Origin: Pseudomonas sp. AN-1
GTDB lineage: Bacteria; Pseudomonadota; Gammaproteobacteria; Pseudomonadales; Pseudomonadaceae
DNA length: 64,000 nucleotides
Direction: 5' to 3'
NCBI RefSeq assembly: GCF_034057115.1
Contig: NZ_CP139195.1
Location: forward strand, 1,426,001 to 1,490,000
Position 1 is the stretch's first letter; the number at the start of each line of letters is the position of its first letter. Shown here piece by piece: positions 29,765-39,590 of the stretch. Under the pieces are notes generated by a model, which was not told the DNA's origin, searched no databases, and worked only from the letters and a program-made list of their open reading frames with translations. Position numbers and translations under genes: made by a program.

Positions 29765-30718
29765 CTACTCCCGCGTATGCGCCAGCACCGGCCGGCCCTC
29801 GATGGCGGTCGACTCACGTCCGTCCGGGCCGACCGGCACCTCGCCGACCAGGGTGACGCGGTACAGCTGGCGGGCGAAGTCGCTGGCATAGATGTCCTCT
29901 GGCGGCAGGTGGGCGGTGGCGCGGTTGTCCCAGAACGCCACGTCGCCCGCCTGCCACTTGAAGCGCACCGTGTACTCGGGACGGATGGCGTGCTCGAACA
30001 GCAGAGCCAGCAGTTGCTCGCTCTCGCGCAGGCTCAGGCCGACGATGCGCTTGAGGAAGGCCGGGCTGACGAACAGCGCCTTTTCGCCGGTCAGCGGATG
30101 CACGCGCACCAGCGGGTGCTCGCTGACCAGCGGGGTCGCCGCCAGCGGGTCGATGAAGCCCTGGCGCGCCACGCTCCCTTCCGGCGGGGTGAAGCGGTGC
30201 TCGCCGCGCAGGGTGTCGACGAAGGCGCGCAGGGTCGGCGACAGCCCCTGGTAGGCGGCCACCAGGTTGGTCCACTGGGTGTCGCCGCCGTAAGGCGGGA
30301 TGTCCACCCCGCGCAGGATCGCCGCCGCCGGCGGGTTGACCGCCGCGGTGACGTCGGTGTGCCAGCCGCTCCATGGCCGCACCAGTCGTTCCTCACTGAA
30401 ACGGCTGGTGAAACGGTCGCGGCCGACCGAATAGACCTCGGGATGGCCCTCGACGTAGCCGAATACCGGATGGCCGATGGTCAGCTCGCCGAACTGGCGG
30501 CCGAGGGCCACCTGCTGGGCGTGGTCGAGGTGCTGGTCGTGGAAGAACAGCACCTTCCAGCGCAGCAGCGCGGCGTGGATCGCCTCGCGCTGCGCGGCGG
30601 ACAGCGGGCGCTTGAGGTCGACGCCGTCGATGCGTGCGCCGATGTGGATGGACAGCGGGGTGACCGACAGCCCTGCCGCGGAAGGGACTTCGGGGTGACG
30701 CAGTTGGCTGGCTGGCAT
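29765..30718 (-). CDS. TauD-family Fe(II)/2-oxoglutarate dioxygenase (third copy)
   Basis: A 317-residue dioxygenase. Iron ligands in WHTD (His120, Asp122), a second histidine in ATAHLPPEDIY, and an arginine in RQLYRVTLVGE. It differs from the other two copies by a 20-residue N-terminal extension. AGGAG precedes ATG 30718. It lies 59 bases after a DszA-like monooxygenase and probably shares its transcript. Confidence 0.87.
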   Translation of the reverse strand: MPASQLRHPEVPSAAGLSVTPLSIHIGARIDGVDLKRPLSAAQREAIHAALLRWKVLFFHDQHLDHAQQVALGRQFGELTIGHPVFGYVEGHPEVYSVGRDRFTSRFSEERLVRPWSGWHTDVTAAVNPPAAAILRGVDIPPYGGDTQWTNLVAAYQGLSPTLRAFVDTLRGEHRFTPPEGSVARQGFIDPLAATPLVSEHPLVRVHPLTGEKALFVSPAFLKRIVGLSLRESEQLLALLFEHAIRPEYTVRFKWQAGDVAFWDNRATAHLPPEDIYASDFARQLYRVTLVGEVPVGPDGRESTAIEGRPVLAHTRE

Positions 30719-30777
30719 GGGCGGCTCCTGTGCTGGGGCAGCCGCTGGTGCGGCCGCCCGGAGGATGGGAAAGCGCC

Positions 30778-32139
30778 TCAGCCCGCGGCGCGCTGCTGGC
30801 GCTGCACCACGTACTGGTTGTCCGGCCGGGCCAGGCCGAAGTGCTCGCGCAGGGTGCTGCCGCTGTATTCCTCGCGGAACAGACCGCGGCGGCGCAGCTC
30901 CGGCACCACCAGCTCGATGAACTCGTCCAGCCCGCCCGGCAGCCAGGGCGCCAGCACGTTGAAGCCGTCGGCGGCGCCGTTCTCGAACCACAGCTGGATC
31001 TGGTCGGCGATCTGCTCGGCGCTGCCCACCACCGTCCAGTGGCCGCGGGCGCCGGCGATGCGCAGGTACAGCTCGCGGATGCTCAGCTTCTCGCGCTGGG
31101 CCAGCTCCTGCACCAGCGCCTGGCGGCTCTGGTTCTGGTTGGTGACCGCCAGGGGCGGCAGCGGGCCGTCGATGTCGTGGCCGGACAGGTCGGCGCCGAT
31201 CAGCGCGCTGAGCAGGTTGACGCCGACCCGCGGGTCGATCAGCTCCTGCAGCTCGCGGTACTTGGCCTGCGCCTCCTCCTCGGTGCGGCCGACCACCGGG
31301 AAGATGCCCGGCAGGATCTTCAGCTCATCCGGGCTGCGGCCGTACTTGGCCAGGCGTCCCTTCACGTCGGCGTAGAAGGCCTGGGCGCTCTCCAGGGTCT
31401 GGTGGGCGGTGAAGATCGCCTCGGCGCTGCGCGCGGCGATCTCCCTGCCCGGCTCGGAGGAGCCGGCCTGCACCAGCACCGGATAGCCCTGCGGCGAGCG
31501 CGCCACGTTCAGCGGGCCCTTGACCTTGTAGTACGGGCCCTGGTGGTTGAGCACGTGCAGCTTGGCCGGGTCGAAGAACTGGCCGCTGGCCTTGTCGTGG
31601 ACGAAGGCATCGTCCTCCCAGCTGTCCCACAGCCCCTGTGCCACGGAGAGGAACTCCTCGGCGCGCCGGTAGCGCTCGCCGTGCTCGGGCAGCGCCTCCT
31701 GGTTGAAGTTGAGCGCCTCGGCGGGCGCCGAGGAAGTCACCAGGTTCCAGCCGGCGCGCCCACCGGAAATCCAGTCCAGCGAGGCGAACTTGCGCGCCAG
31801 GTGGTAGGGCTCGTTGTAGGTGGTGCTCACCGTGCCGATCAGGCCGATGCGCTCGGTCACTGCGGCAAGCGCCGAAAGCAGGGTGAACGGCTCCAGGCGG
31901 GTGCCGCGGGCGGTCAGCGCCAGCTCCTCCAGGCTGCTGCCGCCGTTGCCCGAGGCCGCCGCCACCGAATCGGAGACGAACACCGCGTCGAACTTGGCCG
32001 CCTCGGCGGCCTTGGCCACCCGCACGTACTCGGCGAAGTCGTGGTTGGCGTGCTCGGGCACGTCGGCGCGCCGCCAGGCGGCGATGTGGTGGCCGGTGGG
32101 CAGGATGAAGGCGTTCAGGGCTAGTTGGCGCTGACTCAT
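30778..32139 (-). CDS. NtaA/SnaA/DszA-family FMN-dependent monooxygenase (second copy)
   Basis: A 453-residue luciferase-like monooxygenase: LALNAFILPTGHHIAAW at the start, WNLVTSSAPAEALNFNQEAL and LVQAGSSEPGREIAARSAEA in the core, RGLFREEYSGSTLREHFGL at the end. This C-terminus is typical of the group. It needs reduced FMN from another protein. Upstream (32200-32216) is a sigma54 promoter match. It is distinct from the 14.7 kb copy, suggesting a different sulfur (or amine) substrate. Confidence 0.87.
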   Translation of the reverse strand: MSQRQLALNAFILPTGHHIAAWRRADVPEHANHDFAEYVRVAKAAEAAKFDAVFVSDSVAAASGNGGSSLEELALTARGTRLEPFTLLSALAAVTERIGLIGTVSTTYNEPYHLARKFASLDWISGGRAGWNLVTSSAPAEALNFNQEALPEHGERYRRAEEFLSVAQGLWDSWEDDAFVHDKASGQFFDPAKLHVLNHQGPYYKVKGPLNVARSPQGYPVLVQAGSSEPGREIAARSAEAIFTAHQTLESAQAFYADVKGRLAKYGRSPDELKILPGIFPVVGRTEEEAQAKYRELQELIDPRVGVNLLSALIGADLSGHDIDGPLPPLAVTNQNQSRQALVQELAQREKLSIRELYLRIAGARGHWTVVGSAEQIADQIQLWFENGAADGFNVLAPWLPGGLDEFIELVVPELRRRGLFREEYSGSTLREHFGLARPDNQYVVQRQQRAAG

Positions 32140-32526
32140 GGGGATTCCTCTTGGCAGATCGGGCGGCTTGCCTGCCGCCTCGTGGTTGACTCAGCCCTTT
32201 GCAGCCGCCATGCCAACGTCCACCAAGCCTTGCCGCCCGCCACTCTCCCCGCCCAAGCGCGCCAGCCCATCCGGTGCAACTGTCGTTTTTTCGGCAAAGC
32301 GCTGCAGGACTGTGGCGTATCCCGCAGCACCTTCCGCGTCCGGACTCGGCGTTTCACACATACGCCAGCGGCTGCTCCGCCCGTCAGACCACACCTTGGC
32401 TGGCGACGGCTGCCGCGCATATACATATGCATTTTTATTTTCAAAAAAGGCACATCAATTGCTTTTCCGTATTTAACGGGCAGCCCGCCTGCTCCAGCCC
32501 TGTGTGCCTCTGAAAAGGAAATTGCG
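32140..32526. promoter_or_regulatory. Divergent control region between the monooxygenase and a binding protein
   Basis: No gene is seen. On the minus strand there is one sigma54 match (32200-32216), and a second GATGGGCTGGCGCG block at 32257-32270 resembles the other promoters' upstream half but lacks a correctly spaced GC. Near the binding-protein gene, 32418-32452 is AT-rich (ATATACATATGCATTTTTA), suggesting a different control for the rightward gene. Confidence 0.5.
32200..32216 (-). promoter_or_regulatory. Sigma54 promoter of the DszA-like/TauD operon
   Basis: The minus strand reads TTGGCATGGCGGCTGCA, with the same TGGCAYG-N4-CTGCA form as the 28.4 kb promoter and GG-N10-GC spacing. It lies about 60 bases before ATG 32139. 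Confidence 0.65.
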
Positions 32527-33603
32527 ATGAAGAAGAAACTGTTGGCCGCCACGTTGTTCGGCCTGCTGAGCGGCAGCCTGTTGCCGAGCACGGCCCTGCT
32601 GGCCGCTGAAGAACCCACGGTCATCCGCTTCGGCGTAGCCCAGGTCGGCAAGGGCGGCGTGCCCTACTCCAACGGCGGTATCGCCGGCCTGGCCGACCAG
32701 CGCAAGGCCATCCAGAAGGAACTCGAAGGCCACGACATCAAGGTCGAATGGCACTACTTCAAGGGCGCCGGCCCGGCGGTCAACGAGGCGCTGGCCAACC
32801 AGCAGCTGGACTTCGCCACCCAGGGCGACCTGCCGGCGGTGGTCGGCAAGGCCGGCGGCCTGGATACCCGGCTGATCGCCACCGACAGCCTGCTCAGCTC
32901 CACCTATCTGGTGGTCCCCGCCGACTCGCCGGTCAAGACCCTGGCCGATCTCAAGGGCAAGAAGGTGGCGCTGTTCAAGGGCACCAACCTGCACCTGGCG
33001 ATCCTCCGCGCCCTGCAGCACGAGGGTTTCCGCGAGCGTGACTTCCGCCACGTCAACATGGACTTCGCCACCATGTCCGCCGCGCTGGCCTCCAAGGACA
33101 TCGACGGCGCCTGGTTCCACCAGACGGCCTTCGACCTGCAGGCCTCCGGGGTCGGCCGGATCATCTACGACTCCCGCGCCGCCGACGCCAAGCTGACCCG
33201 CCAAGCCCACGTACTGGTGCGCGGCGAGTTCGAGCGCCAGCACCCGGAGCTGGTGCAGAAGGTGGCCGACGCGCTGGTCAAGACCGCCGCCTGGGCCACC
33301 CAGGATGGCAACCAGGACGCGGTCTACAAGCTGTGGGCCAACTCCGGCACCGCCGAGTCCTCGCTGCGCGCCGAGCAGGAGGGCCAGTCGTTCGCTCGCC
33401 GCTACTCGCCACGCATCGACCAGTTCTTCATCGACCGTTACCGCACCACGGTCAAGGAATCCAAGGAACTCGGCCTGATCCGCAACGACGTCGACGTCGA
33501 GCAGTGGGTCGAGCCCAAGTACGTCGAGCGCGCCATCGAACGGCTCGGCCTGCAGGCGCTGTGGCCGCTGTACGACGCCGACAACCGCGTGGTCAGTCGC
33601 TGA
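32527..33603 (+). CDS. SsuA-like periplasmic sulfonate-type binding protein (no adjacent permease)
   Basis: A 358-residue binding protein with a Sec signal (KKKLLAATLFGLLSGSLL, cut near ALLAAEEP) and a family core: IKVEWHYFKGAGPAVNEAL, LDFATQGDLPAVVGKAG, LKGKKVALFKGTNLHLAIL. AAAGGA precedes ATG 32527; longer frames upstream have no similarity. The next gene is a TauE exporter rather than a permease, so the importer partners must be elsewhere. A decayed paralogue lies at 34666-34884. Confidence 0.88.
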   Translation: MKKKLLAATLFGLLSGSLLPSTALLAAEEPTVIRFGVAQVGKGGVPYSNGGIAGLADQRKAIQKELEGHDIKVEWHYFKGAGPAVNEALANQQLDFATQGDLPAVVGKAGGLDTRLIATDSLLSSTYLVVPADSPVKTLADLKGKKVALFKGTNLHLAILRALQHEGFRERDFRHVNMDFATMSAALASKDIDGAWFHQTAFDLQASGVGRIIYDSRAADAKLTRQAHVLVRGEFERQHPELVQKVADALVKTAAWATQDGNQDAVYKLWANSGTAESSLRAEQEGQSFARRYSPRIDQFFIDRYRTTVKESKELGLIRNDVDVEQWVEPKYVERAIERLGLQALWPLYDADNRVVSR

Positions 33604-33783
33604 TTCCCCGCCCCCAGCGCAGGTGAGCATACCTGCGCCCCCTTCACAACCACGCTCTGGAGAACCGCCCGGGCCATCGCCCGGAGGTCCCGGAGCGTTT
33701 GTCATTCCTCCGCCCCTCGCGGCGATTACCTGCGCAGCCGGCGGCAACGGCCGGCCTACTGCGTTCACGGAGACCACAACAAC

Positions 33784-34518
33784 ATGCTTACCGAAGCGAT
33801 CATCGTGGCCGGCGCCTTGAGCGGCGGCGTCGTCACCGGCCTGGCCGGCTTCGGCACCGCCCTGACCGCCCTGGGGTTCTGGCTGTATGTCGTGGACCCC
33901 GCCATTGCCGCCGCGCTGGTGGTGATCTGCTCGGTGGTCGGCCAGCTGCAATCGCTGTGCAGGGTGCGCCGTGCCGTCAGCTGGACGCTGGCCTGGCCGT
34001 TCCTGCTCGGCGGCCTGCTGGGCGTGCCCGCCGGTGTGCTGGCGCTGAAGATCATCGATGCGCAGACGCTCAAGTCCGCCCTCGGCCTCTTCCTGGTCGG
34101 CTATACCGGCCTGATGCTCACCCTGCGCCAGTTGCCAACCGTGAGCCACTGGGGCGGCCGGCTGGCCGACGGCCTGGTCGGCACCAGCGGCGGCGTGCTG
34201 GGCGGCATCGCCGGCCTGTCGGGCGTGCTGATGAGCATCTGGTGCGGCCTGCGCGGCTGGAGCGCCGACCGCCAGCGCGGGATCTATCAGCCCTACAACC
34301 TGATCGTGCTGAGCATCGCCCTGGGTATCTACGCCAGCCAGGGCCTGCTGACGCCGCGTGTCTGGGAACTGAGCCTGCTCTGCCTGCCCGCGACCTTGCT
34401 GGGCACTAGGCTGGGCCTGCGCCTGTACGGTCGGGTCAACGACCAGCAGTTCCGCTATCTGGTGCTGTGGCTGCTGCTGGCCTCGGGGCTGGTGCTCAGC
34501 CTGTCCAGCCTCGCCTGA
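33784..34518 (+). CDS. TauE/SafE-family sulfite/anion exporter
   Basis: A 244-residue membrane protein with about seven to eight hydrophobic segments and the two-fold repeat of the TauE/SafE family: GALSGGVVTGLAGFGTAL in the first half, GLVGTSGGVLGGIAGLSG in the second. Family members export sulfite or sulfonate-derived anions and often accompany sulfonate degradation genes, as here. 180 bases separate it from the binding-protein gene. Confidence 0.87.
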   Translation: MLTEAIIVAGALSGGVVTGLAGFGTALTALGFWLYVVDPAIAAALVVICSVVGQLQSLCRVRRAVSWTLAWPFLLGGLLGVPAGVLALKIIDAQTLKSALGLFLVGYTGLMLTLRQLPTVSHWGGRLADGLVGTSGGVLGGIAGLSGVLMSIWCGLRGWSADRQRGIYQPYNLIVLSIALGIYASQGLLTPRVWELSLLCLPATLLGTRLGLRLYGRVNDQQFRYLVLWLLLASGLVLSLSSLA

Positions 34519-34665
34519 ATCACCACTGTGGCCTTTTCCACAGATCGTCCGCAGCGCTGTGCGATCCCTCTCCGAGGCCCTGCCCGCCTCGCCGCTTGCC
34601 TGCGCAGCGGCTCCTGCAACAGCAGAGGCGAAGCGCTGCAGCTGGGCGCCTCCCGGCTTGTTTAG

Positions 34666-34884
34666 AAGGAGCTGGAAGCCGATGGCATCAAGGTCGAGTG
34701 GGCCTACTTCAAGGGCGCCGGCCCGGCATTCAACGAGGCGCTGGACAACAAGCCGCTCGACTTCGCCTGGCAGGGCGACCTGCCTGCCGCGGTTCTGACC
34801 GAAAGCAGGCAGTGTGCGACAAATGCGCTGCCGGCCTGCCTGAGTGTCTGGATCGGCTCTTTCCGGTGCTTGCAACACGAGTGA
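34666..34884 (+). pseudogene. Remnant of an SsuA-like binding-protein gene
   Basis: Reading from 34666, KELEADGIKVEWAYFKGAGP and then AFNEALDNKPLDF, WQGDLPAAV closely match residues about 60-105 of the binding protein at 32527. After about 20 unmatched codons the frame ends RCLQHE-stop, matching RALQHE further along that protein. The rest of the gene, including start and signal peptide, is gone. This is a truncated paralogue with an internal deletion. Confidence 0.85.
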
Positions 34885-35065
34885 CATGCTGCATGTCATA
34901 TTCCAGGATAGAATTTAAAAATAATTAATTATTCTTTTTTGATTTATAAATCCTGTCATACCCTCTCCGCCTGACATATAGCGGTCATCTTGCCGTGCGC
35001 CCCCCCGACGGGAAGCACGCCAAAACCCGCCGCTGTGCAGCCATGTACTCACGGAGAATCACGCA
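34885..35065 (+). promoter_or_regulatory. AT-rich leader of the OprD-like porin gene
   Basis: Bases 34899-34975 are very AT-rich (ATAGAATTTAAAAATAATTA followed by ATTATTC). They are flanked by short dyads TGACATGCTGCATGTCA (34881-34897). The porin's ribosome site CGGAG follows at about 35050. Likely binding region for a LysR-type sulfur regulator. Confidence 0.4.
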
Positions 35066-36388
35066 ATGAACAAGTCCCCCCTGGCCCTCGCGGTCATCGC
35101 CGGCACCCTGGCTCTGACCAGCACCGCCCAGGCCGCCTTTGTCGAAGACAGCAAGGCCAGCCTGACCCTGCGCAACTTCTATTACGACCGCAACGACAAG
35201 AACACCGCCAACAACAACAGCGAGGCCAGCGAGTGGGGCCAGGGCTTCATCTTCAACTATGCCTCCGGCTACACCGAAGGCACCGTGGGCTTCGGCGTCG
35301 ACGCCGTGGGCCTGCTCGGCGTCAAGCTGGACTCCGGTGGCCGTGATAACAAGGCCGGGCGCGATCGCCGTCCGGGGCAGCTGTTCCCCCTTGAGAGTGA
35401 CGGCAGCGCGGTGGACGAGTACAGCAAGGCCGGCCTGACCGCCAAGGCCAAGGTGTCCAACACCGAACTGCGCCTCGGCACCCTGCAGCCCAAGCTGCCG
35501 GTGGTGAACTTCAACGACGGTCGCCTGCTGCCGCAACTGTTCGAGGGCGGCCAGATCACCTCCGGCGAGATCGACGGTCTGACCCTGACCGCCGGCCAGC
35601 TGGAGCATGCGAAAGGCCGCAGCTCCACCGACAGCACCGGCCTGCGCATTGCCGGCGCCACCAACGACGCCGACTCGAACAAGTTCTACTACGCCGGCGG
35701 CGACTACAAGCTGACCAAGGATCTGACCGCGCAGTACTACTTCGGCAATCTCGAGAACTTCTACGATCAGCACTTCCTCGGCCTGGTGCACAATTGGGCA
35801 CTACCGGTCGGTGCGCTGAAGACCGACCTGCGCTACTTCGACAGCAGCTCCGACGGCAAGAACGCCAGCACCGCCGGGCGCCTGGATGGCTATAGCAGCA
35901 ACGGTTTCTGGAAGGCCGGCGACGCCAACCGCGGTGAGGTCGACAACCAGACCTGGAGCGCCCTGTTCACCTACACCCTGGGCGGACATGCGCTGAGCGC
36001 GGGCTACCAGCAGGTCGACGGCAACAGCGACTTCCCGTTCCTCAACCAGGGCGACGGCTCCTCCAGCTACCTGATCACCGACGTGCAGATCAACAAGTTC
36101 GCCAGCGCCGGCGAGCGCACCTGGCTGGCCGGTTACGCCTACGACTTCGCCAAGCTCGGCGTCCCGGGCCTCAAGGCCAGCGCGTTGTACCTGAGCGGCG
36201 ACAACATCGACGCGGCCAGCGGTGACAACAAGGAGTGGGAACGCGACCTGCGCCTCGACTACGTCCTGCAGGACGGCGCACTCAAGGGCCTGGGCTTCAC
36301 CTGGCGCAACGCCTCGCTGCGCGGCAACGACAGCACCGACCTCGACGAGAATCGCCTGATCGTCAGCTACACCCTGCCGCTGCTGTAA
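35066..36388 (+). CDS. OprD-family outer-membrane porin
   Basis: A 440-residue porin with a 24-residue signal peptide (cut after AQA), then LTLRNFYYDRN and EWGQGFIFNYASGYTEGTVG, hallmarks of the OprD family, and a terminal strand RLIVSYTLPLL. It should form an 18-strand specific channel. Sited between sulfonate-binding/TauE genes and a sulfate-binding gene, it may admit organosulfur anions. A strong terminator follows. Confidence 0.88.
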   Translation: MNKSPLALAVIAGTLALTSTAQAAFVEDSKASLTLRNFYYDRNDKNTANNNSEASEWGQGFIFNYASGYTEGTVGFGVDAVGLLGVKLDSGGRDNKAGRDRRPGQLFPLESDGSAVDEYSKAGLTAKAKVSNTELRLGTLQPKLPVVNFNDGRLLPQLFEGGQITSGEIDGLTLTAGQLEHAKGRSSTDSTGLRIAGATNDADSNKFYYAGGDYKLTKDLTAQYYFGNLENFYDQHFLGLVHNWALPVGALKTDLRYFDSSSDGKNASTAGRLDGYSSNGFWKAGDANRGEVDNQTWSALFTYTLGGHALSAGYQQVDGNSDFPFLNQGDGSSSYLITDVQINKFASAGERTWLAGYAYDFAKLGVPGLKASALYLSGDNIDAASGDNKEWERDLRLDYVLQDGALKGLGFTWRNASLRGNDSTDLDENRLIVSYTLPLL

Positions 36389-36431
36389 TGCGCTTGCGGG
36401 CGGCAGGCAACTGCCGCCCCGTCGCACACCG

Positions 36432-36463
36432 AAAGCCCTGCGAGCGCTGCCGCAGGGCTTTTT
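36432..36463 (+). terminator. Rho-independent terminator of the porin gene
   Basis: AAAGCCCTGCG (36432-36442) and CGCAGGGCTTT (36451-36461) form an 11-bp stem with T-run (36459-36463), 44 bases after the porin stop. Confidence 0.9.
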
Positions 36464-36505
36464 ATCGTGCCCGGGAAGCAGGGCTCCACCCGGCCATGCA
36501 GACAA

Positions 36506-36537
36506 CAAAAAGCCCGGCCGGGTGACCCCGCCGGGCT
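36506..36537 (-). terminator. Rho-independent terminator of the sulfate-binding gene
   Basis: On the minus strand AGCCCGGCGGGG-TCA-CCCGGCCGGGCT is followed by TTTTTG. It lies 19 bases past the stop codon at 36556. Confidence 0.85.
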
Positions 36538-36555
36538 GCTTGCCTTGCTGCTGCC

Positions 36556-37554
36556 TTACTGCGCGCCGTAGGCCTGGTCGAACACGCCACCATCGTTGAA
36601 GTGGATCTTCTGGATCTGCGGCCACTCGCCGAAGGTCTGCACCGCATCGAGCAGCTCGACCTGCGGGAAACGGTCGGCGAACTCCTTGAGGATCGCCGGG
36701 TTGCGCGGGCGCAGGTAGTTGGCGGCGGCGATGCGCTGGCCTTCGTCCGACCACAGGTACTTCAGGTAGGCCTCGGCCTCGGCGCGGGTGCCCTTCCTGT
36801 CGACCACCTTGTCGACCACCGCCACCGGCGGCTCGGCCTGCACCGACACGCTCGGGTAGACCACCTCGAACTCGCCGCGACCGAACTCGCGGGCGATCAT
36901 CTCCGCCTCGTTCTCGAAGGTCACCAGCACGTCGCCAATCTGGTTCTGCATGAAGGTGGTGGTCGCCGCGCGGCCGCCGGTATCCAGCACCGGCGCCTGC
37001 TTGAACAGCTTGCCGACGAAATCGCGCGCCGCGGCCTCGTCGCCGCCCTTCTTGAGCACATAGCCCCAGGCCGACAGATAGGTGTAGCGGCCGTTGCCCG
37101 AGGTCTTCGGGTTGGGCACCACTACCTCGACGCCGTCCTTGAGCAGGTCCGGCCAGTCCTGCAGGCCCTTGGGGTTGCCCTTGCGGACGATGAACACGGT
37201 GGCCGAGGTGAAGGGTGCGCTGTGGTCCGGCAAACGTGCGGCCCAGTCCTGCGGCAGCAGCTGGCCGTGGTCGTGCAGGGCGTTGATGTCGGTGGCCATG
37301 TTCATGGTGATCACGTCGGCAGGCAGGCCGTCGATCACCGCGCGCGCCTGCTTGCTGGAGCCGCCATGGGACATCTGGATCTGCAGCGGCGGGTTGCCCG
37401 CAGCCTGCCAGTGCTTCTGGAAGGCGACGTTGTACTCCTTGTAGAAGTCGCGCATCACGTCGTAGGAGACGTTGAGCAGGCTGGCGGCCTGGGCGGCGCC
37501 GGAGGCCAGCGCCACGCTGGCCGCCAGCAGGGAAGAAGTAAGCAGTCGCTTCAT
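36556..37554 (-). CDS. sbp: Periplasmic sulfate-binding protein
   Basis: A 332-residue sulfate/thiosulfate-binding protein (Sbp/CysP) with a Sec signal (cut near AQAASLLN). Motifs: LNVSYDVMRDFYKEYN, MSHGGSSKQARAVIDGLPAD (ligand-binding loop), NPKTSGNGRY. The cysTWA transporter genes are not adjacent. ATG 37554 has AGGGA upstream; a longer start at 37581 lacks a signal peptide. Its leader is AT-rich and sits beside a decayed lsfA-type gene, both sulfur-starvation functions in pseudomonads. Confidence 0.92.
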   Translation of the reverse strand: MKRLLTSSLLAASVALASGAAQAASLLNVSYDVMRDFYKEYNVAFQKHWQAAGNPPLQIQMSHGGSSKQARAVIDGLPADVITMNMATDINALHDHGQLLPQDWAARLPDHSAPFTSATVFIVRKGNPKGLQDWPDLLKDGVEVVVPNPKTSGNGRYTYLSAWGYVLKKGGDEAAARDFVGKLFKQAPVLDTGGRAATTTFMQNQIGDVLVTFENEAEMIAREFGRGEFEVVYPSVSVQAEPPVAVVDKVVDRKGTRAEAEAYLKYLWSDEGQRIAAANYLRPRNPAILKEFADRFPQVELLDAVQTFGEWPQIQKIHFNDGGVFDQAYGAQ

Positions 37555-37673
37555 CGGGCAATCCCTGGAGTCTGGACACAAGAAAGCTGGACTATAGGAA
37601 ATCCCTTTTATTCCATAAAAGAATATTTGGTTACTGAGATAGTCATTTCGAGAATAAACAGAGCGAGCACTGA
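37555..37673 (-). promoter_or_regulatory. AT-rich leader of sbp
   Basis: Bases 37593-37630 read ATAGGAAATCCCTTTTATTCC and then ATAAAAGAATATTTGG, including the dyad AATA-TT...AA-TATT near 37608-37624. A CysB-like regulator is expected at such a gene. The same run forms the left border of the lsfA-type remnant. Confidence 0.4.
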
Positions 37674-38155
37674 GCCAAGCTCAAGCACGAATTCGCCCAG
37701 CGCGGTGTCAAGGCCATCGCCCTGTCGGTCGACCCGGCGGACTCGCATCTGAAGTGGATCGAGGACATCGAGGAGACCCAGGACACCCAGGTCAATTTCC
37801 CGATCCTCGCCGACGCCGACCGCAAAGTGTCCGACCTCTACGACCTGATACACCCGAATGCCAGCGACACCCTAACAGTGCGCTCGCTGTTCATCATCGA
37901 CCCGGGCAAGAAGGTGCGCCTGATCATCACCTACCCGGCCAGCACCAGGCGCGACTTCCACGAGGTCCTGCGGGTGATCGATTCGCTGCAGCTGACCGAC
38001 AACCACAAGGTTGCTACCCCGGCCAACTGGCAGGACGGCGACGAGGGGGTGATCGTGCCCTCGCTCAAGGACGAGGAAGAGATCCGCCAGCGCTCCCGAA
38101 ATGCTACCGCGCGGTCAAGCCCTATCTGCGCCTGACCCCGCAGCCGAACCGCTGA
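37674..38155 (+). pseudogene. Decayed 1-Cys peroxiredoxin (LsfA-like)
   Basis: The frame encodes AKLKHEFAQRGVKAIALSVD, QVNFPILADADRKVSDLYDL, VRSLFIIDPGKKVRL and DSLQLTDNHKVATPANW, all of Prx6/LsfA type. About the first 60 residues, including the peroxidatic cysteine, are absent. Near 38091 a single base is missing: the frame changes so that FPKCYRAVKPYLRLTPQPNR, the proper C-terminus, reads in the next frame to the TGA at 38153-38155. Two independent lesions make it a clear pseudogene. LsfA is a sulfate-starvation protein in P. putida, so it fits the locus. Confidence 0.9.
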
Positions 38156-38253
38156 GTTTCAGCCCTTAAGCCACGCATGGGGTTTGGGGCCTGCTTGGCT
38201 GAGCAGCCCCCTCTTTTCCGCCCCGCCCATACGGGAAGGGGCAGTAAAAGTCC

Positions 38254-38334
38254 TCACTCGTCCGCCAACGGACCACTAAACTGCGCGGTGTACATCACAG
38301 AGCCGTCCTTGTTCTTCCGGGTACGGATGGTGGC
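38254..38334 (-). pseudogene. N-terminal stump of a dusA-type tyrosine integrase
   Basis: ATG 38334 starts MATIRTRKNKDGSVMYTAQF, the usual N-terminus (arm-binding domain) of phage-type integrases, but a stop follows after 26 codons at 38254. The catalytic domain is gone. It lies on the minus strand just 5' of dusA, the site used by the family of integrases that insert genomic islands at the 5' end of dusA. Confidence 0.75.
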
Positions 38335-38337
38335 CAT

Positions 38338-38397
38338 GGTGGTAAGCACTTGAGGTCGGTGGTAAATCTGATTTTCGAGGTGGTAATTTTTACCACC
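38338..38397. repeat. Phased GGTGGTAA repeats upstream of the integrase stump
   Basis: GGTGGTAA occurs at 38338-38345, 38358-38365 and 38379-38386, i.e. 20 and 21 bases apart (two helical turns). An inverted copy TTACCACC (38390-38397) makes the last one a hairpin/dyad with a 3-base loop. These look like arm-type recombinase or operator sites of the lost island. Confidence 0.75.
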
Positions 38398-38467
38398 GAT
38401 CTTTGAAATTTGAAAAATGCCCGGAAACACCCGAAAAAACCCGGAAACGCGCACCACTGAGACCCCG

Positions 38468-39472
<1,005 letters not shown>

Positions 39473-39590
39473 CCAACTGCGCACCGGCGAAAATACGCCT
39501 GCGCCTTGCCCGGCGTCACCGAAATGGCGTTGAGCACAGGGGCTCAGCTCGGTTAATGTCGGATGATCTGTAACGACAGGGTTTCGTCTG

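Noticed and set aside
32257-32272. Second sigma54 promoter before the 30.8 kb monooxygenase
   Set aside because: It shares GATGGGCTGGC with real promoters, but the GG-to-GC spacing is wrong; kept only as a related motif.
32473-34899. 808-codon open frame opposite the binding protein and TauE genes
   Set aside because: It spans two clear genes on the plus strand plus their spacer; Gln/Gly/Ala/Asp-rich shadow composition.
34467-34928. 153-codon plus-strand frame after the TauE gene
   Set aside because: It overlaps the binding-protein remnant, which shows clear homology in a different frame.
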